The notes below the pieces were generated by a model. That model did no database searches. It was not told where the DNA came from and saw only the letters and a program-made list of their open reading frames with translations. From contig NZ_CP186485.1 of the NCBI RefSeq assembly GCF_049348705.1, positions 1,426,001 to 1,490,000 on the forward strand: 64,000 nt of DNA. Direction: 5' to 3'. Positions 29,988 through 40,921 of this stretch are shown one piece after another. This DNA is from Paracoxiella cheracis. GTDB lineage: Bacteria; Pseudomonadota; Gammaproteobacteria; Coxiellales; Coxiellaceae. Each line of letters opens with the position of its first letter. Positions within the stretch are counted from its first letter, which is position 1. The translations under genes were made by a program, and so were the position numbers.

Positions 29988-30680
29988 TTTGATGCGTCTG
30001 CCCCAAAGCCCACCCATTTAGTCGGAAAAACTATTCGTTTGGCGCTTCCCATGGCGGGATCTCGTCTCATCCAAATGCTCAGTGGTTTTATCGGCATGTT
30101 GATGTTGGCGCGGCTCGGGCACACGGTGTTGGCCGCAAGTGCACTCATGACGCCGACGATGATCACGATTATAGTCATCATGATTGCTTTGCTTTTTTCA
30201 GTGAGTGTCGTGGTGGGTCAAGCGTGGGGTGCGGGCAAGCAATATGAAATTGGATCGATTATCCAACAAGGTTGTGTGCTCGCACTAATAATTAGCATCC
30301 CAGCCATGATTCTTTTTTGGTATGTCGATCGTTTTTTACTGTGGACAGGCCAGCCACCAGAATTAATCGTCTATGTGCGCCAATATTTCCATGCCTTGGA
30401 GTGGGGAGTGGTGCCCATTATGTTGGGTGCAACGATACAACAAGCATGTTATGGTATGTTAAAACAGCGTCTTGTGATAATTTTAAACTCATTTTGCTTG
30501 TTGATTTTTGTTGGGGTTTCTTACATTTTAATTTTTGGTAAGCTTGGATTTAAAGATTACGGTGTTGCGGGTTTGAGTTATGCGTTTTCAATTCAGGCTT
30601 GGCTTAATTTAATATTGCTGTTAGTTATTTTTTATGTATTGCCTGAGTTAAAGCCGATGCAATTATTTGCAAAACGCGAT
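29988..30680 (+). pseudogene. N-terminal part of a MATE-family efflux gene, start codon removed by IS
   Basis: 231 codons run from FDASAPKPTHLVGKTIRL to MQLFAKRD. They include MATE features: LPMAGSRLIQMLSGFIGMLM, VGQAWGAGKQYEIG, and about six membrane segments. The start codon is not here. ATGTCTTTTGAT, the missing beginning, lies on the opposite strand at 32546-32557. The 3' end is cut by an IS1-like end at 30681. The intact gene would have been about 450 codons. Confidence 0.85.
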
Positions 30681-30824
30681 GGTAGTGCCTCATTTTTGTT
30701 GATGTGATATATTTTGCTATTTCAGAAAATCATTAGGATAAGGATTGCATGAATGGCAAGAATCAATGTTGCTTGCCCCTGCTGCTGTTTACATGAGGTT
30801 GTAAAATTTGGCGTCAGCAGTACA
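30681..30824 (+). mobile_element. Truncated IS1-like element (left end and insA start)
   Basis: GGTAGTGCCTCATTTTTGTTGA resembles the IS1 left inverted repeat. An ATG at 30753 with AAGGA upstream starts MARINVACPCCCLHEVVKFG, like the Cys-rich zinc-binding N-terminus of InsA. The fragment is cut at 30824 by the 1,721-bp element c2. It shows that the MATE gene was hit by IS1 before the larger IS arrived. Confidence 0.7.
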
Positions 30825-32545
30825 TTGGACTTTGGATAAATTTATAAAAATAATTAAAAATTGCTTGACATAGAAACCGAAAAAAAAATTTACGTTGTAA
30901 ACAACGTTTGTTCGAAAAAATAAAATAAGGAACAAACGATGTTAGCGACAGAAAAACTAAAACAATTCCGTACATTCCTCTACAACATCTTCCCCGCGCG
31001 ACGCGATGCCAATATGAATTTACTCGATGCCCTTTCAAGCCATGGCCATCGCTGCAAAACACCTATAGAATTATGTGAATCGCCATACTTTGAACGTGAA
31101 TACAGTAGTATTACCGATGCGATTAGCGATGGTTTGTCGGTAGCAAATTGTTGGGATAGCATGATGAAAATACAATATGAACATGTGAGTCATAGCGATG
31201 ACCGTGTGATCATTATTGCGGATACGACACCACAGTCGCGTCAAAGTGCACACTGTGTTGAAGATCGCCATGTGGTTTACAGCCCTAATCCAGCACCGGG
31301 TAACAAACCGATTACCATTGGACATGAATATTCAACGGTATCACTATTGCCCAATGATGGTGCAGCTCAAGAAAAGCATTGGTTAGTTCCACTGGATACG
31401 AGGCGCGTTAAAAGCGATGAAAAAGGCAATGTAGTTGGGATGCAGCAAATTAACCGTTGTATTGCAGACTTAGCGCTTACTCATAAATTGGTGGTTAGCG
31501 TGGCTGATTCAAAATATGGTACAGAAGCTTGCCGTAAACTGGTTAGCGAAAATCCCAATTGGGTACATCTTTTCCGTTTTAACAGTACCCGTAATGTTTT
31601 CGCGCCCGCATCAATAGAAGATAATACCTCAGGAAGTATAAAACGCTATGGTGATGCGATGAAACTAAACGACAGCACGACTCACCGTGAATCCGATGAG
31701 ATTGTGCAGCAAACCATTACAACCCGCAGTGGCAAAACTTACCAATTGGAGATTAAAATATGGCGTGACCAATTACTGCGTGGTTCAAAGCAATTTAAAG
31801 GATATGAGCATCCTGTTACTGTTGTGCAATTGGTTGCGGTTGATGCTAACGGTAAATCTTTATATAAAAATCCACTCTGGTTAGGACTCGCTGGTGAACG
31901 ACGTAATGAAATCACAGCATTAGAAGCGTATCACTATTACGATAGACGCTATGACATTGAACACTACTTTCGTTTTGGTAAAGACAAACTGTTATTTGAC
32001 CGATACCAAACACCGGATGTTAAGCACGAAGAAGATTGGTGGCGGATGACAGCATTAGCGTATACGCAACTTTATCTAGCGAGGAATCTTGCCCCGATTT
32101 TACCGAAAAAATGGGAGCGGTATTTGCCGAGCTTCCAAGTGGATAACGAAAAACCATCAATAACTGCGACCCCTTCACAAACGCAACGAGGTTTTTCTAC
32201 GGTGCTTGATACCGTTGGCACGCCTGCTAATCTCTGCAAACCACGCGGTAATCCGCAAGGCAGAACCAAAGGTGATACGCAGGGGAAACGCACGCGACAT
32301 CCTGCTATTTTCAAAAATAGCAACTCAAAAATTAAAACGATTCAGAGGACTGAAGAAAAGACGCAAAACTCAGACCCTGAAAAAATAGAGGATTTGATTG
32401 GGATAGTAAAATCATGGTTGGATAAAATAAATTTTACACCTGAGAAATTCTACGAATTGCTGCAAAAAACAGCTTAAGATTTAGAAACTCACATTTTTTG
32501 ATTATTGTCCTAACTGGCAAGGGATTTTATTTATCCAAAGTCCAA
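30825..32545 (+). mobile_element. 1,721-bp IS4-type element, copy c2
   Basis: It is inverted relative to c1 and nearly identical to it. Its right flank is ATCAAAAGACAT. The matching left flank, GCATCAAA, is found inverted next to c1 at 29988, which identifies ATCAAA as a 6-bp target duplication now split by inversion. Confidence 0.92.
30939..32477 (+). CDS. IS4-type DDE transposase (c2)
   Basis: It is 512 residues and differs from the c1 protein at only a few positions: QQTITT for QQPITT, EKFYELL for EQFYELL, and a terminal TA instead of TG. The catalytic Asp residues and the YREK motif are intact. It is probably functional. Confidence 0.9.
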   Translation: MLATEKLKQFRTFLYNIFPARRDANMNLLDALSSHGHRCKTPIELCESPYFEREYSSITDAISDGLSVANCWDSMMKIQYEHVSHSDDRVIIIADTTPQSRQSAHCVEDRHVVYSPNPAPGNKPITIGHEYSTVSLLPNDGAAQEKHWLVPLDTRRVKSDEKGNVVGMQQINRCIADLALTHKLVVSVADSKYGTEACRKLVSENPNWVHLFRFNSTRNVFAPASIEDNTSGSIKRYGDAMKLNDSTTHRESDEIVQQTITTRSGKTYQLEIKIWRDQLLRGSKQFKGYEHPVTVVQLVAVDANGKSLYKNPLWLGLAGERRNEITALEAYHYYDRRYDIEHYFRFGKDKLLFDRYQTPDVKHEEDWWRMTALAYTQLYLARNLAPILPKKWERYLPSFQVDNEKPSITATPSQTQRGFSTVLDTVGTPANLCKPRGNPQGRTKGDTQGKRTRHPAIFKNSNSKIKTIQRTEEKTQNSDPEKIEDLIGIVKSWLDKINFTPEKFYELLQKTA

Positions 32546-32557
32546 ATCAAAAGACAT
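32546..32557 (-). pseudogene. Start codon fragment of the MATE gene
   Basis: On the minus strand the sequence is ATGTCTTTTGAT (Met-Ser-Phe-Asp). The last six bases are the target duplication of c2. Joining it to 29994 gives a continuous start MSFDASAPKPTHLVGK. IS982 copy 2 lies 27 bases upstream of this ATG and has replaced its promoter region. Confidence 0.75.
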
Positions 32558-32995
32558 CGTACATATTCCAACTAACTAATATAACCTGAGTTCTGTATAA
32601 GAAAAGGAATAAGTGAATGAAATAATTGAAAAAAAGACCGGAACCGCTAAAATTTAGCTCCAAAATTACAGCTAAATAATGTAACAGGAGTTAATCATGT
32701 TGGCACCGGTCACGGAGATTTTTTGTGATATGGATGATTTTTGCAAGGATTATTTGAAAGGTCAATCAAAGTATTTGCTACCGAACCCAGACAGAAAACG
32801 AGATCGAGCGATGCAAATGAGCTTGTCTGAAATTGGCACCATCATTGTGTTGTTTCAAATGAGTCACTATCGCACATTTAAGGATTTTTATTGTGGATGT
32901 GTTTTACAAGACATGAAGAAGTATTTTCCTACGGCGCTGAGTTACACACGTTTTGTCGCCTGCCAATCAGCAGCGCTAATGATGCTCGCCGCCTA

Positions 32996-33277
32996 CCGAT
33001 GCGAGCCATGGAGAGGCGAAGCCGATGGCGAGTATTCCGCGGCAGCCGCCGATTTTTGACAGAGCGGAGTGCCGAAGGAACGGAGTTCCGTAGGCAGCGT
33101 AGCGAGTGGCAAAAATCTGTAGGCGGCGTCGAGTCATCTGGAGACAGTGCGCAGTCGGCCGCGAGGTCGCGGAGCGCTGTCGACGGGGACGTCCGCGGCT
33201 ATTTAGGTTGTCGCGTATTGCGAGTCGATTATTGACAGGGATGCCAATAATCTATCACGAGCATCGCGACACACTTC
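32996..33277 (+). mobile_element. Intervening element A, copy 2 (282 bp), sense within transposase
   Basis: Copy 1 of the IS gives the empty site GCCTATTTGC, so the element lies between GCCTA and TTTGC with no duplication. It appears identical to the other A copies. Its helices include GCCGCC-GATTTTTG/CAAAAATC-GGCGGC, GACAG/CTGTC, CCGCG/CGCGG (loop AGGT), GGAAC/GTTCC, and the 3' hairpin TGTCGCG/CGCGACA. All three frames have stops. Confidence 0.92.
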
Positions 33278-33681
33278 TTTGCTTTCGAGAAAGGGCAAAC
33301 ACACGGGATTGTATTATATTGACTCAACTACACTACGCGTATGCCACAATAAACGAATTTATCGAAACAAGGTTTTCAAAGGCATTGCTAAACGCAGTAA
33401 AAGCACAATGGGCTGGGTTTACGGCTTTAAACTACATATTGTGATTAATCATCAAGGGGAATTAATCCGTTTTTGTTTAACGAAAGGGAACGTGGATGAT
33501 CGCGCTGTTGTTAGAAAATTAATGGCTAATTTAAAGGGGTTGGGCGCTGGCGATAAAGGGTATCTTGGAAAAGATCTTGCGGACGATTTGGCAAAACACG
33601 ATTTAAAATTTGTGACAAAAGTCCGTAAAAATATGAAGAACAAAATGCTTTCTGCATTTGAAAAGTTTTTCCTAAAACAAC

Positions 33682-33930
33682 CGATGCGCGCCATGGAGAG
33701 CGAAGCGAAGGCGCGTATTCCGCGGTAGGCTCGGATTTTTTGCCGAGCGTAAGCGACTGCAAAAAATCTTTACGAGCCGTCAAGTCATTTGAGAGCCCGT
33801 GCGTAGTCGAGCCGTGAGGTCGCGGAGCGCGGGCGACGAGGACGTCCGCGGCTATTTAAGTTGTCGCGTATTGCGAGTCGATTATTGACAGGGATGGCAA
33901 TAATCTATCACGAGCATCGCGACACGCTTG
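33682..33930 (+). mobile_element. Intervening element B, copy 2 (249 bp), sense within transposase
   Basis: The empty site in IS982 copy 1 is AAACAACGTGGCATC, so the element lies between AAACAAC and GTGGCATC. Ends and sequence are the same as copy 1 of B. It is 404 bases from an A element in the same gene, so one mRNA carries both variants. Confidence 0.92.
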
Positions 33931-34253
33931 GTGGCATCGTAGAAACGATTATCGATCAGTTGAAAAACTTGTATCATGTTGAGCATTCGCGTCATCGTAG
34001 TCCGATTAATTTTTTAGTCAATACCCTTGCAGCGCTAATTGCCTATTCTTGGCGACCAAACAAACCAGGAATAAAAACCAACAATATAAAGAATAATTTA
34101 TACGCAGTTATCCAGAACTGAGGTTAATATATCAAACTAATATAAAATCAAAGGGGTGAATCATAGCATGAAATTTCCACCAAAGCTCTCCCCAGTGGAT
34201 AAGTTAAAGGCATCTCGAGGAATCTATTTTCAGCTAATTAAATAGTTTTCAAT

Positions 34254-35834
34254 CTAATGCTCGCGGGTTTCGGCAAAAGTAACATGAGGCCACTTTTCCA
34301 TGGTGATATCCAAATTTACACGAGATGGCGCCAAATACGTTAAATTGCCGGCACCATCGAGCGCTAAATTTCTTTCTTGTTCTATTTTAAACTTTTCCAA
34401 CATTTTTTTATCATCGCAATGAACCCAGCGTGCCGTGACAGTATTCACAGATTCATAAACGCATTGCACGTTATATTCATTTTTCAGTCGATACGCGACA
34501 ACATCAAACTGCAACACACCGACTGCGCCTAGGATTAATTCATTGCTACTCAACGGTCGAAAAATTTGCGTTGCACCTTCTTCGGAAAGCTGAACCAAGC
34601 CTTTTAATAATGCCTTTTGTTTCAGTGGATCTTTTAAACGCACCAACCGAAACAACTCCGGTGCAAAATTAGGAATACCCGTAAATTTAAATGTTTCACC
34701 GGCACTGAAAGTATCACCAATTTGGATAGTACCATGATTGTGTAAGCCGATAATATCACCCGGCCAAGCTTCTTCTGCATTTTCACGTTCGCCCGCCATG
34801 AACGTGAGCGCATTATTAATTTGAATATCTTTTCCAATACGCACTTGGTAGGTTTTCATTCCTTTTTTGTAATGACCCGAAGAAACACGCAAAAACGCAA
34901 TTCGATCGCGATGACCCGGATCCATGTTAGCCTGCATTTTAAAAACGAAACCGCTAAATTTTATTTCTTCTGGTTTTACCGTACGAGCATCTGTTTCACG
35001 TGGCTGCGGCGACGGGGCATTTTTCACAAAACCGTCTAATAATTCACGCACACCAAAATTATTAATCGCGGAACCAAAAAAAACAGGGGTTAATCGACCC
35101 GCTAAATATTCTTCGCGATTAAACGAATGGCTAGCACCTTTCAACAGCTCAACCTCGTCACGAAACTCAGTGGCCATGTCGCCCAAAATCTCATCGAGCT
35201 TTGGATTATTCAAGCCAGAAATTCTCTCGATGTCACTCACCCGCCCTTCTTTTCCACCTGAATAAAGATAAACGGCATCTTCTTCTAAGTGATAAATTCC
35301 TTTAAAACTTTTACCCATGCCAATCGGCCAAGTGACCGGAGCACAACGAATATTGAGTATATCTTCAATATTATCGAGGAGGTCAATGGGGTTGCGGCTG
35401 TCGCGATCCATTTTATTAACGAATGTGATGATAGGTGTTGTGCGTAGGCGACAGACTTCCATGAGTTTTATGGTGCGTGGTTCAACGCCTTTTGCTGCAT
35501 CAATCACCATCAGTGCCGAATCGACAGCCGTTAATGTACGATACGTATCTTCGGTAAAATCCGCGTGGCCAGGTGTATCCAATAAATTAATGATGTAATC
35601 ATGATAAGGAAATTGCATGACTGAGGTAGTCACCGAAATACCGCGTTGCTTTTCAAGCTCCATCCAGTCAGATGTTGCGTGCCGCGCAGCCTTTCTACCC
35701 TTAACCGTGCCAGCCAATTGAATAGCACCACCGAATAACAAGAGTTTTTCAGTGAGGGTTGTTTTACCCGCATCCGGATGTGAAATAATCGCAAACGTTC
35801 TGCGTTTATCAATTTGTTGTGTTAATTCATTCAA
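34254..35834 (-). CDS. prfC: Peptide chain release factor 3
   Basis: The 526-residue translational GTPase has G1 [10 protein letters not shown]2 [12 protein letters not shown]3 DTPGHADF and G4 VNKMDRD. Its length is that of RF3, which recycles RF1 and RF2 after termination. I take the start as TTG at 35834 ([14 protein letters not shown]) with GAGG about eight bases upstream; the longer open frame to 36032 has no family similarity. It would originally have lain upstream of the MATE gene on the same strand. Confidence 0.93.
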   Translation of the reverse strand: MNELTQQIDKRRTFAIISHPDAGKTTLTEKLLLFGGAIQLAGTVKGRKAARHATSDWMELEKQRGISVTTSVMQFPYHDYIINLLDTPGHADFTEDTYRTLTAVDSALMVIDAAKGVEPRTIKLMEVCRLRTTPIITFVNKMDRDSRNPIDLLDNIEDILNIRCAPVTWPIGMGKSFKGIYHLEEDAVYLYSGGKEGRVSDIERISGLNNPKLDEILGDMATEFRDEVELLKGASHSFNREEYLAGRLTPVFFGSAINNFGVRELLDGFVKNAPSPQPRETDARTVKPEEIKFSGFVFKMQANMDPGHRDRIAFLRVSSGHYKKGMKTYQVRIGKDIQINNALTFMAGERENAEEAWPGDIIGLHNHGTIQIGDTFSAGETFKFTGIPNFAPELFRLVRLKDPLKQKALLKGLVQLSEEGATQIFRPLSSNELILGAVGVLQFDVVAYRLKNEYNVQCVYESVNTVTARWVHCDDKKMLEKFKIEQERNLALDGAGNLTYLAPSRVNLDITMEKWPHVTFAETREH

Positions 35835-35922
35835 ACACTTATACCTCAAAATCCACGTTTTATACCCAAAGCTCCCAAACAAGTCAAACGAATTGAAGGC
35901 GCTTTGAGAAATTGCTTTACTT

Positions 35923-36990
35923 TTAAACCCGCGACCGACTGAGCATGATCCCGCATGCAATCGCAAACAACAAGGTTGGCATGACGGCCGCGAGAACAGG
36001 CGGAATTTGATACACCATCGTAAACGGCCCAAAAAACTGATTTAACATATAAAAAGCAAACCCGATAATGACACCCGTTACAATCCGAAGACCCATACTC
36101 GCACTACGCAACGAACCAAAAATAAAAGGGACACCAAGACAAATCATGACAATCGTTGTCAACGGTTGCATGAGCCGCTGCCAAAAAGCAAATTTATATT
36201 GACTCGTCGTCAATCCTGCATGCTTGCGATAATGAATTGAATGATACAAATCCACAATTGACTGTTGATCAATCCGTTTTTGCCCTTCTTTCATCAAAGA
36301 GGGATTAAAAACAATGTTCAGTGGCAACTGTTGAATAGTCTTTGTTATCACTCGTTGCGGTGTTAAACGAGACTCTTTTACATCAAGCATCGTCCAGTGA
36401 CCATTTTTATAAACCGCTTTTGGAGCATATGCCGATAATAATAATTGATGCTGCGGCGTGATCACGAAACGACTCACATCACTCACCTTGTGATCTGAAT
36501 CGACAGCGCCAATGTGAATAAACGATCCGCCATCGCGCAACCAAACACCACCCATCGCCTTGAAACCAACTTCTTGTGACAGCGCCGTCGCTTTCATAAG
36601 ATCACCGCTGGCCTGTAATTTAGGCGCAATAAACTCCCCCACAAACGTCACGACAATAATCATTAAAATGGCTGCCCGAATCACCGACCCGGTAATCCCG
36701 GCAATCGACACACCGGCTGATCGCATCACGATTAATTGACTGCTGGACGCCAAGCGCCCTAAGCCAATTAAGCAACCGAGAAAACCAGCCATCGGAAATA
36801 ATTGATACAGGTCGGAAGGTAATTGCGTGAGCACAAAAATAAACGCTTTCCACATGCCGTAATGTGCCACACCAATATCCGATAGCTGCCCGATAAATTC
36901 CATCAAGGATTCCATGCCCAATAAAACAAGAAAAACAATTATCGTAGCGCTAATGACAGAATTTCGAATATAAGCGTTTAAAATTCGCAT
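35923..36990 (-). CDS. lptG: LPS export permease LptG
   Basis: The 355-residue protein has membrane segments near both ends (about residues 10-35, 60-80, 100-125 and three between 275 and 350) and a periplasmic beta-jellyroll domain between. [32 protein letters not shown] is the conserved LptG coupling region. With LptF and LptB it extracts LPS from the inner membrane. It overlaps lptF by one base (ATAATGC-type junction). Confidence 0.93.
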   Translation of the reverse strand: MRILNAYIRNSVISATIIVFLVLLGMESLMEFIGQLSDIGVAHYGMWKAFIFVLTQLPSDLYQLFPMAGFLGCLIGLGRLASSSQLIVMRSAGVSIAGITGSVIRAAILMIIVVTFVGEFIAPKLQASGDLMKATALSQEVGFKAMGGVWLRDGGSFIHIGAVDSDHKVSDVSRFVITPQHQLLLSAYAPKAVYKNGHWTMLDVKESRLTPQRVITKTIQQLPLNIVFNPSLMKEGQKRIDQQSIVDLYHSIHYRKHAGLTTSQYKFAFWQRLMQPLTTIVMICLGVPFIFGSLRSASMGLRIVTGVIIGFAFYMLNQFFGPFTMVYQIPPVLAAVMPTLLFAIACGIMLSRSRV

Positions 36991-38099
36991 TATTTACCTC
37001 TAGCGAAACTGAATAAACGACGCCCTGTTTTTTGTACCACTAACAAAACAACTGCTAGTAAAAATAGCGACCCATTTATCCACCAAAGGCCAATATCCTG
37101 ACTAATAACGCCCTTTTCAACCCAAGCGCGACCCGCAAACATTAAATTGGCATACACAATATAAATTAAAACGGCGGGTAGCATCTGTGCAAACTTACCT
37201 TTCCGTGGATTCACCTGACTTAATGGCACAGCCAATAAGGCAAAAGCTAACACAGATAATGGCATTGCCACACGCCATTGAAATGCGGCGGCTGCTTTCA
37301 AATCTGTTTTGCGAAGATTCCACAATTTTGATGTTGGCATCGCTTGCACTCGACCACCCATATTCGTTATTGGACTCGTCAAACGAATACCATAGGTTCC
37401 AAATTTCGCAACATGATATTTTAACTGCCCCGGCACACCCACATAACGGATACCCTGTTTAAATAAAACAAATCGGCCGTCTATCTTTGTGTTTAACTGT
37501 GTAGCCTTGGTTGCATTCACCACATCCCAAGATACAGAACCATCCTTTGTCGTCGTGCTTTGCGCTAAAAACACATCATCCATTTCATCGTGATGTTTGC
37601 TAACCTTACCTGCATAAAACACTCTGCCATCGTTGCCTAAGTCTTGAAACCGCCCAGGCAATATTTTGTCTAAAGAAGCCGTGGCCACCGCATTTTCAAG
37701 GATTTTCGCCTGATACCACTGCATTCTAGGTTCAACGGTCAACATTAGCCAACCAACAGCACCCATCACCAACGACGCCAATAACATGACCATTGTCACT
37801 AGCTGCGCGCGACTCACCCCGCAGGCACTTAACACCACCATCTCGTGATCGACATAAAAACGGCCCAACGTCAGCAAGATTCCCAAAAACAAGCTCAGGG
37901 GCAACAAATAGCCTAAAAACAAGGGAACCTGTAGCGTCATCACTTCCATCACAGCTTGGATAGTAATTTTTCCGCTCGCCGCATCGTTAAGATAGTGGAC
38001 AAACTGATTCGTGATAAAGATAATCAGCAGTATCAACGTGGTGGCGAGTAGAGTAGCAAAGACTTCTTTACACAGATATCGAAAAATTATCACTGACAA
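36990..38099 (-). CDS. lptF: LPS export permease LptF
   Basis: The 369-residue partner of LptG starts [14 protein letters not shown]. It has the coupling region [21 protein letters not shown] and VLSACGVS, a central periplasmic domain, and three C-terminal helices. It is divergent from valS, with only 56 bases between starts that must hold both promoters. The order lptF then lptG is the usual gammaproteobacterial one. Confidence 0.93.
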   Translation of the reverse strand: MSVIIFRYLCKEVFATLLATTLILLIIFITNQFVHYLNDAASGKITIQAVMEVMTLQVPLFLGYLLPLSLFLGILLTLGRFYVDHEMVVLSACGVSRAQLVTMVMLLASLVMGAVGWLMLTVEPRMQWYQAKILENAVATASLDKILPGRFQDLGNDGRVFYAGKVSKHHDEMDDVFLAQSTTTKDGSVSWDVVNATKATQLNTKIDGRFVLFKQGIRYVGVPGQLKYHVAKFGTYGIRLTSPITNMGGRVQAMPTSKLWNLRKTDLKAAAAFQWRVAMPLSVLAFALLAVPLSQVNPRKGKFAQMLPAVLIYIVYANLMFAGRAWVEKGVISQDIGLWWINGSLFLLAVVLLVVQKTGRRLFSFARGK

Positions 38100-38155
38100 A
38101 CTTCACCATTTGTGAAAAAATAGTTGAATTTTATCAAAAAATAGCAGCGCTGGAT

Positions 38156-40921
38156 ATGGAAAAAACGTATAGTCCCAAAACGATAGAATCCCATTGGAGT
38201 GACTACTGGGAAAAGCAACACCTGGCCAAACCGAGAGGTAACGGTGCCCCCTACTGCATCATGCTGCCGCCCCCAAACGTCACGGGAACGCTGCACATGG
38301 GGCATGGCTTCCAACAAACACTCATGGACGCCCTCATTCGCCATCAACGCATGTTAGGTGCTAAAACCCTCTGGCAGGGGGGCACGGACCATGCAGGCAT
38401 AGCGACGCAAATGGTGGTGGAGCAGCAACTCAGCAAAGAAAACATCTCCCGCCACGATTTGGGTCGAGAACGCTTTGTAGAGCGAGTCTGGCGCTGGCGT
38501 GATCAATATGGCAATAAGATTGTAAATCAAATGCGCCGCCTGGGGGTCTCGATCGACTGGTCGTGCGAACGCTTCAGCATGGATGAAACCGTCTCACGCG
38601 CTACATCAGAAGCCTTCATTCGTCTCTATGAAGAGGGTCTCATCTACCGCGGCAAGCGCCTGGTGAACTGGGATCCAATCCTTCACACCGCAATATCCGA
38701 TTTAGAGGTCGAAACAGAAGAGTCTCAAGGGCACCTTTGGCACATTCGCTACCCGCTTAGCGATGGCAGCAGCTCTGTGACAGTGGCAACCACTCGCCCC
38801 GAGACGATGCTCGGTGATGTCGCCGTGGCGGTTCATCCGGATGACGAGCGCTATCAGCACCTCATCGGCAAAGCAGTGCAATTGCCGTTAGCTGATCGTA
38901 CGATTCCTATCATCGCCGATGAACACGTCGATAAAGAATTCGGAACGGGTTGCGTTAAAATCACGCCCGCCCATGATTTTAACGATTATGAAATGGGTCA
39001 TCGTCACCAATTACCGATGATTACTATTATGAATTTTGATGCACACCTGAATGATAGTGTGCCCGAGGCCTACCGTGGCCTTGATCGATTCGACGCACGC
39101 AAAAAAATCGTGGCCGATTTAGAACAGCACGGTTTTCTAGAAAAAACCGAGGACCACACCTTATCGATCCCACGCGGCGAACGCTCAGGCGCTATTGTTG
39201 AACCCATGTTGACCGATCAGTGGTTTGTGAAAATGGAAACACTTGCAAAACCAGCGATCGACGTCGTTAACAGCGGCGAGCTAAATTTCATTCCCAAAAA
39301 ATGGCATAAAACGTATTTGCAATGGCTAGAGAACATTCAAGACTGGTGCATTAGCCGTCAATTATGGTGGGGACATCGCATTCCTGTTTGGTATGACAAG
39401 CAAAACAATATTTATGTAGGTCGCAGCGAAACCGATATTCGACAAAAACATAAACTCGATCCAACCGTCGCATTAAAACGTGATTCGGATGTCTTAGACA
39501 CGTGGTTTTCTGCAAGCTTGTGGCCGTTTGCGACACTAGGTTGGCCAGAAAAATCGGATGCTCTTAAAACCTTTTATCCCACTCAAACACTCGTCACTGG
39601 TTTTGACATTATTTTCTTTTGGGTTGCGCGCATGGTGATGATGGGATTGAAGTTAACCGGGAAAATACCATTCAAAGAAGTTTATATTCATGGGTTGATT
39701 CGTGACAGCCAAGGCAAAAAAATGTCGAAATCCAAGGGGAACACTTTGGACCCTATTGATTTAATCGACGGCATCACGTTAGCAGATCTCATTGAAAAAC
39801 GAACGGCAACGTTATTACAGCCGAAGATGGCAAAGTCGATAGAAAATCAAACTCGCAAAGAATTTCCACACGGCATTGCCAGTTACGGCACGGATGCCCT
39901 GCGTTTTACTTTTTGTGCATTAGCTAGCACCGGCCGCGATATTAATTTTGATATGGGCCGCATCGAGGGTTATCGTAATTTTTGCAACAAAATATGGAAT
40001 GCCGCTCGCTTTGTCATCATGAATACAGAAGATAAAGAATTCAACCCTGAAAAACCCTTGGAATATAGCCTCGCAGATAGCTGGATTCGAAGTCGTTTGC
40101 AAGACACCATTGCGCGTGTGGAAAAGGCGTTTGAGCAATATCGTTTTGATTTACTCGCACAAGCTTTGTATGAATTCACATGGAATGAATATTGCGATTG
40201 GTATTTGGAATTATCAAAATGTGTGCTCAATGATAAAAATGCCAAACGCGCACAGCACCGCGGCACTCGCGTGACACTGCTTGAAGTGCTAGAGAGTTTA
40301 TTGCGATTGATACATCCAATCATGCCTTTTATTACAGAAGAAATTTGGCAAAAAATATCGTCTTTACTGGGGAAATCTGGCAAGACTATTATGTTACAAC
40401 CCTACCCAAAGTTTGTAGCGGACGAACACAATAAAGCTATCGAGAGCGAAGTCGAATGGTTAAAAGAAGTGATTATCGCCATTCGAACCATTCGCAGCGA
40501 AATGGGAATCTCCCCAGCCAAAAAAATTCCTATCATATTTAACAAGGGTACCAAGGAAGACCGAAAACGCGCCGAACACTGCGAACGTTACATCAAAACA
40601 TTAGCAAAAGTGGGAGAAATACGCTGGGCCAATACCCACGAAACATTGACGTCCACAGCGACTAATCTCGTTAATCAGCTCGAAATTCATATTCCCTTGG
40701 CAGGATTAATTGACAAAAATGCCGAATTAGCAAGACTCCAAAAAGAAATGACCAAACTAGAAACAGAACAACAAAAATCGGCAAAGAAGCTCGATAATCC
40801 AAATTACGTCAACAAAGCACCCAGTGACGTCGTTGAAAAAGAACGTGCTAAACTCGAACAAGCCAAAGATGCGTTAGAAAAATTAAAGGAACAATATACG
40901 AATATTTCTTCAATGCAGTAA
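38156..40921 (+). CDS. valS: Valyl-tRNA synthetase
   Basis: The 921-residue class Ia synthetase has the HIGH-type motif [12 protein letters not shown] near residue 42 and the KMSKS motif [10 protein letters not shown] near residue 520. The editing domain has [18 protein letters not shown]-terminal coiled coil follows ([20 protein letters not shown]). It charges tRNA-Val. Its stop overlaps the convergent hydrolase stop by 12 bases. Confidence 0.97.
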   Translation: MEKTYSPKTIESHWSDYWEKQHLAKPRGNGAPYCIMLPPPNVTGTLHMGHGFQQTLMDALIRHQRMLGAKTLWQGGTDHAGIATQMVVEQQLSKENISRHDLGRERFVERVWRWRDQYGNKIVNQMRRLGVSIDWSCERFSMDETVSRATSEAFIRLYEEGLIYRGKRLVNWDPILHTAISDLEVETEESQGHLWHIRYPLSDGSSSVTVATTRPETMLGDVAVAVHPDDERYQHLIGKAVQLPLADRTIPIIADEHVDKEFGTGCVKITPAHDFNDYEMGHRHQLPMITIMNFDAHLNDSVPEAYRGLDRFDARKKIVADLEQHGFLEKTEDHTLSIPRGERSGAIVEPMLTDQWFVKMETLAKPAIDVVNSGELNFIPKKWHKTYLQWLENIQDWCISRQLWWGHRIPVWYDKQNNIYVGRSETDIRQKHKLDPTVALKRDSDVLDTWFSASLWPFATLGWPEKSDALKTFYPTQTLVTGFDIIFFWVARMVMMGLKLTGKIPFKEVYIHGLIRDSQGKKMSKSKGNTLDPIDLIDGITLADLIEKRTATLLQPKMAKSIENQTRKEFPHGIASYGTDALRFTFCALASTGRDINFDMGRIEGYRNFCNKIWNAARFVIMNTEDKEFNPEKPLEYSLADSWIRSRLQDTIARVEKAFEQYRFDLLAQALYEFTWNEYCDWYLELSKCVLNDKNAKRAQHRGTRVTLLEVLESLLRLIHPIMPFITEEIWQKISSLLGKSGKTIMLQPYPKFVADEHNKAIESEVEWLKEVIIAIRTIRSEMGISPAKKIPIIFNKGTKEDRKRAEHCERYIKTLAKVGEIRWANTHETLTSTATNLVNQLEIHIPLAGLIDKNAELARLQKEMTKLETEQQKSAKKLDNPNYVNKAPSDVVEKERAKLEQAKDALEKLKEQYTNISSMQ

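Larger units (their letters stand above)
32697..34121 (+). pseudogene. IS982-family transposase, interrupted by elements A and B
   Basis: Three segments, 32697-32995 (299 bases), 33278-33681 (404) and 33931-34121 (191), sum to 894 bases and encode the same 297-residue transposase as copy 1. Junctions are LAAY/LLSRKG (inside the Tyr codon, after two bases) and FLKQ/RGIVE (after one base of the Arg codon). Without removal of both elements only a fragment can be made. Confidence 0.88.
32584..34124 (+). mobile_element. IS982-family insertion sequence, copy 2, carrying one A and one B element
   Basis: The ends are ACCTGAGTTCTGTATAAG and, inverted, ACCTCAGTTCTGGATAAC. A 7-bp duplication TAATATA flanks it. 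It is the same length as copy 1 (1,541 bp) because each carries one A and one B, but at different positions. Each copy therefore supplies the empty sites for the other. Confidence 0.92.

Noticed and set aside
32996..33277. Elements A and B as group I or group II introns
   Set aside because: The base before the insertion is A, C or G rather than the U needed at a group I 5' site, A ends in C rather than G, no P/Q/R/S core was found, and there is no GUGYG start, AY end or domain V for group II.
33682..33930. Elements as IS200/IS605-derived non-autonomous units or integron attC sites
   Set aside because: Hairpins at both ends and lack of target duplication fit loosely, but the left flanks (CCTA, CTTA, CCAC, CAAC, CCGA, CATG) share no target tetranucleotide and no attC core sites were seen. 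Not excluded, only unsupported.
23130..34124. CRISPR array or prophage in the repeat-rich region
   Set aside because: The repeats are full ISs and elements A/B; there is no regular spacer pattern and no phage structural or integrase gene.
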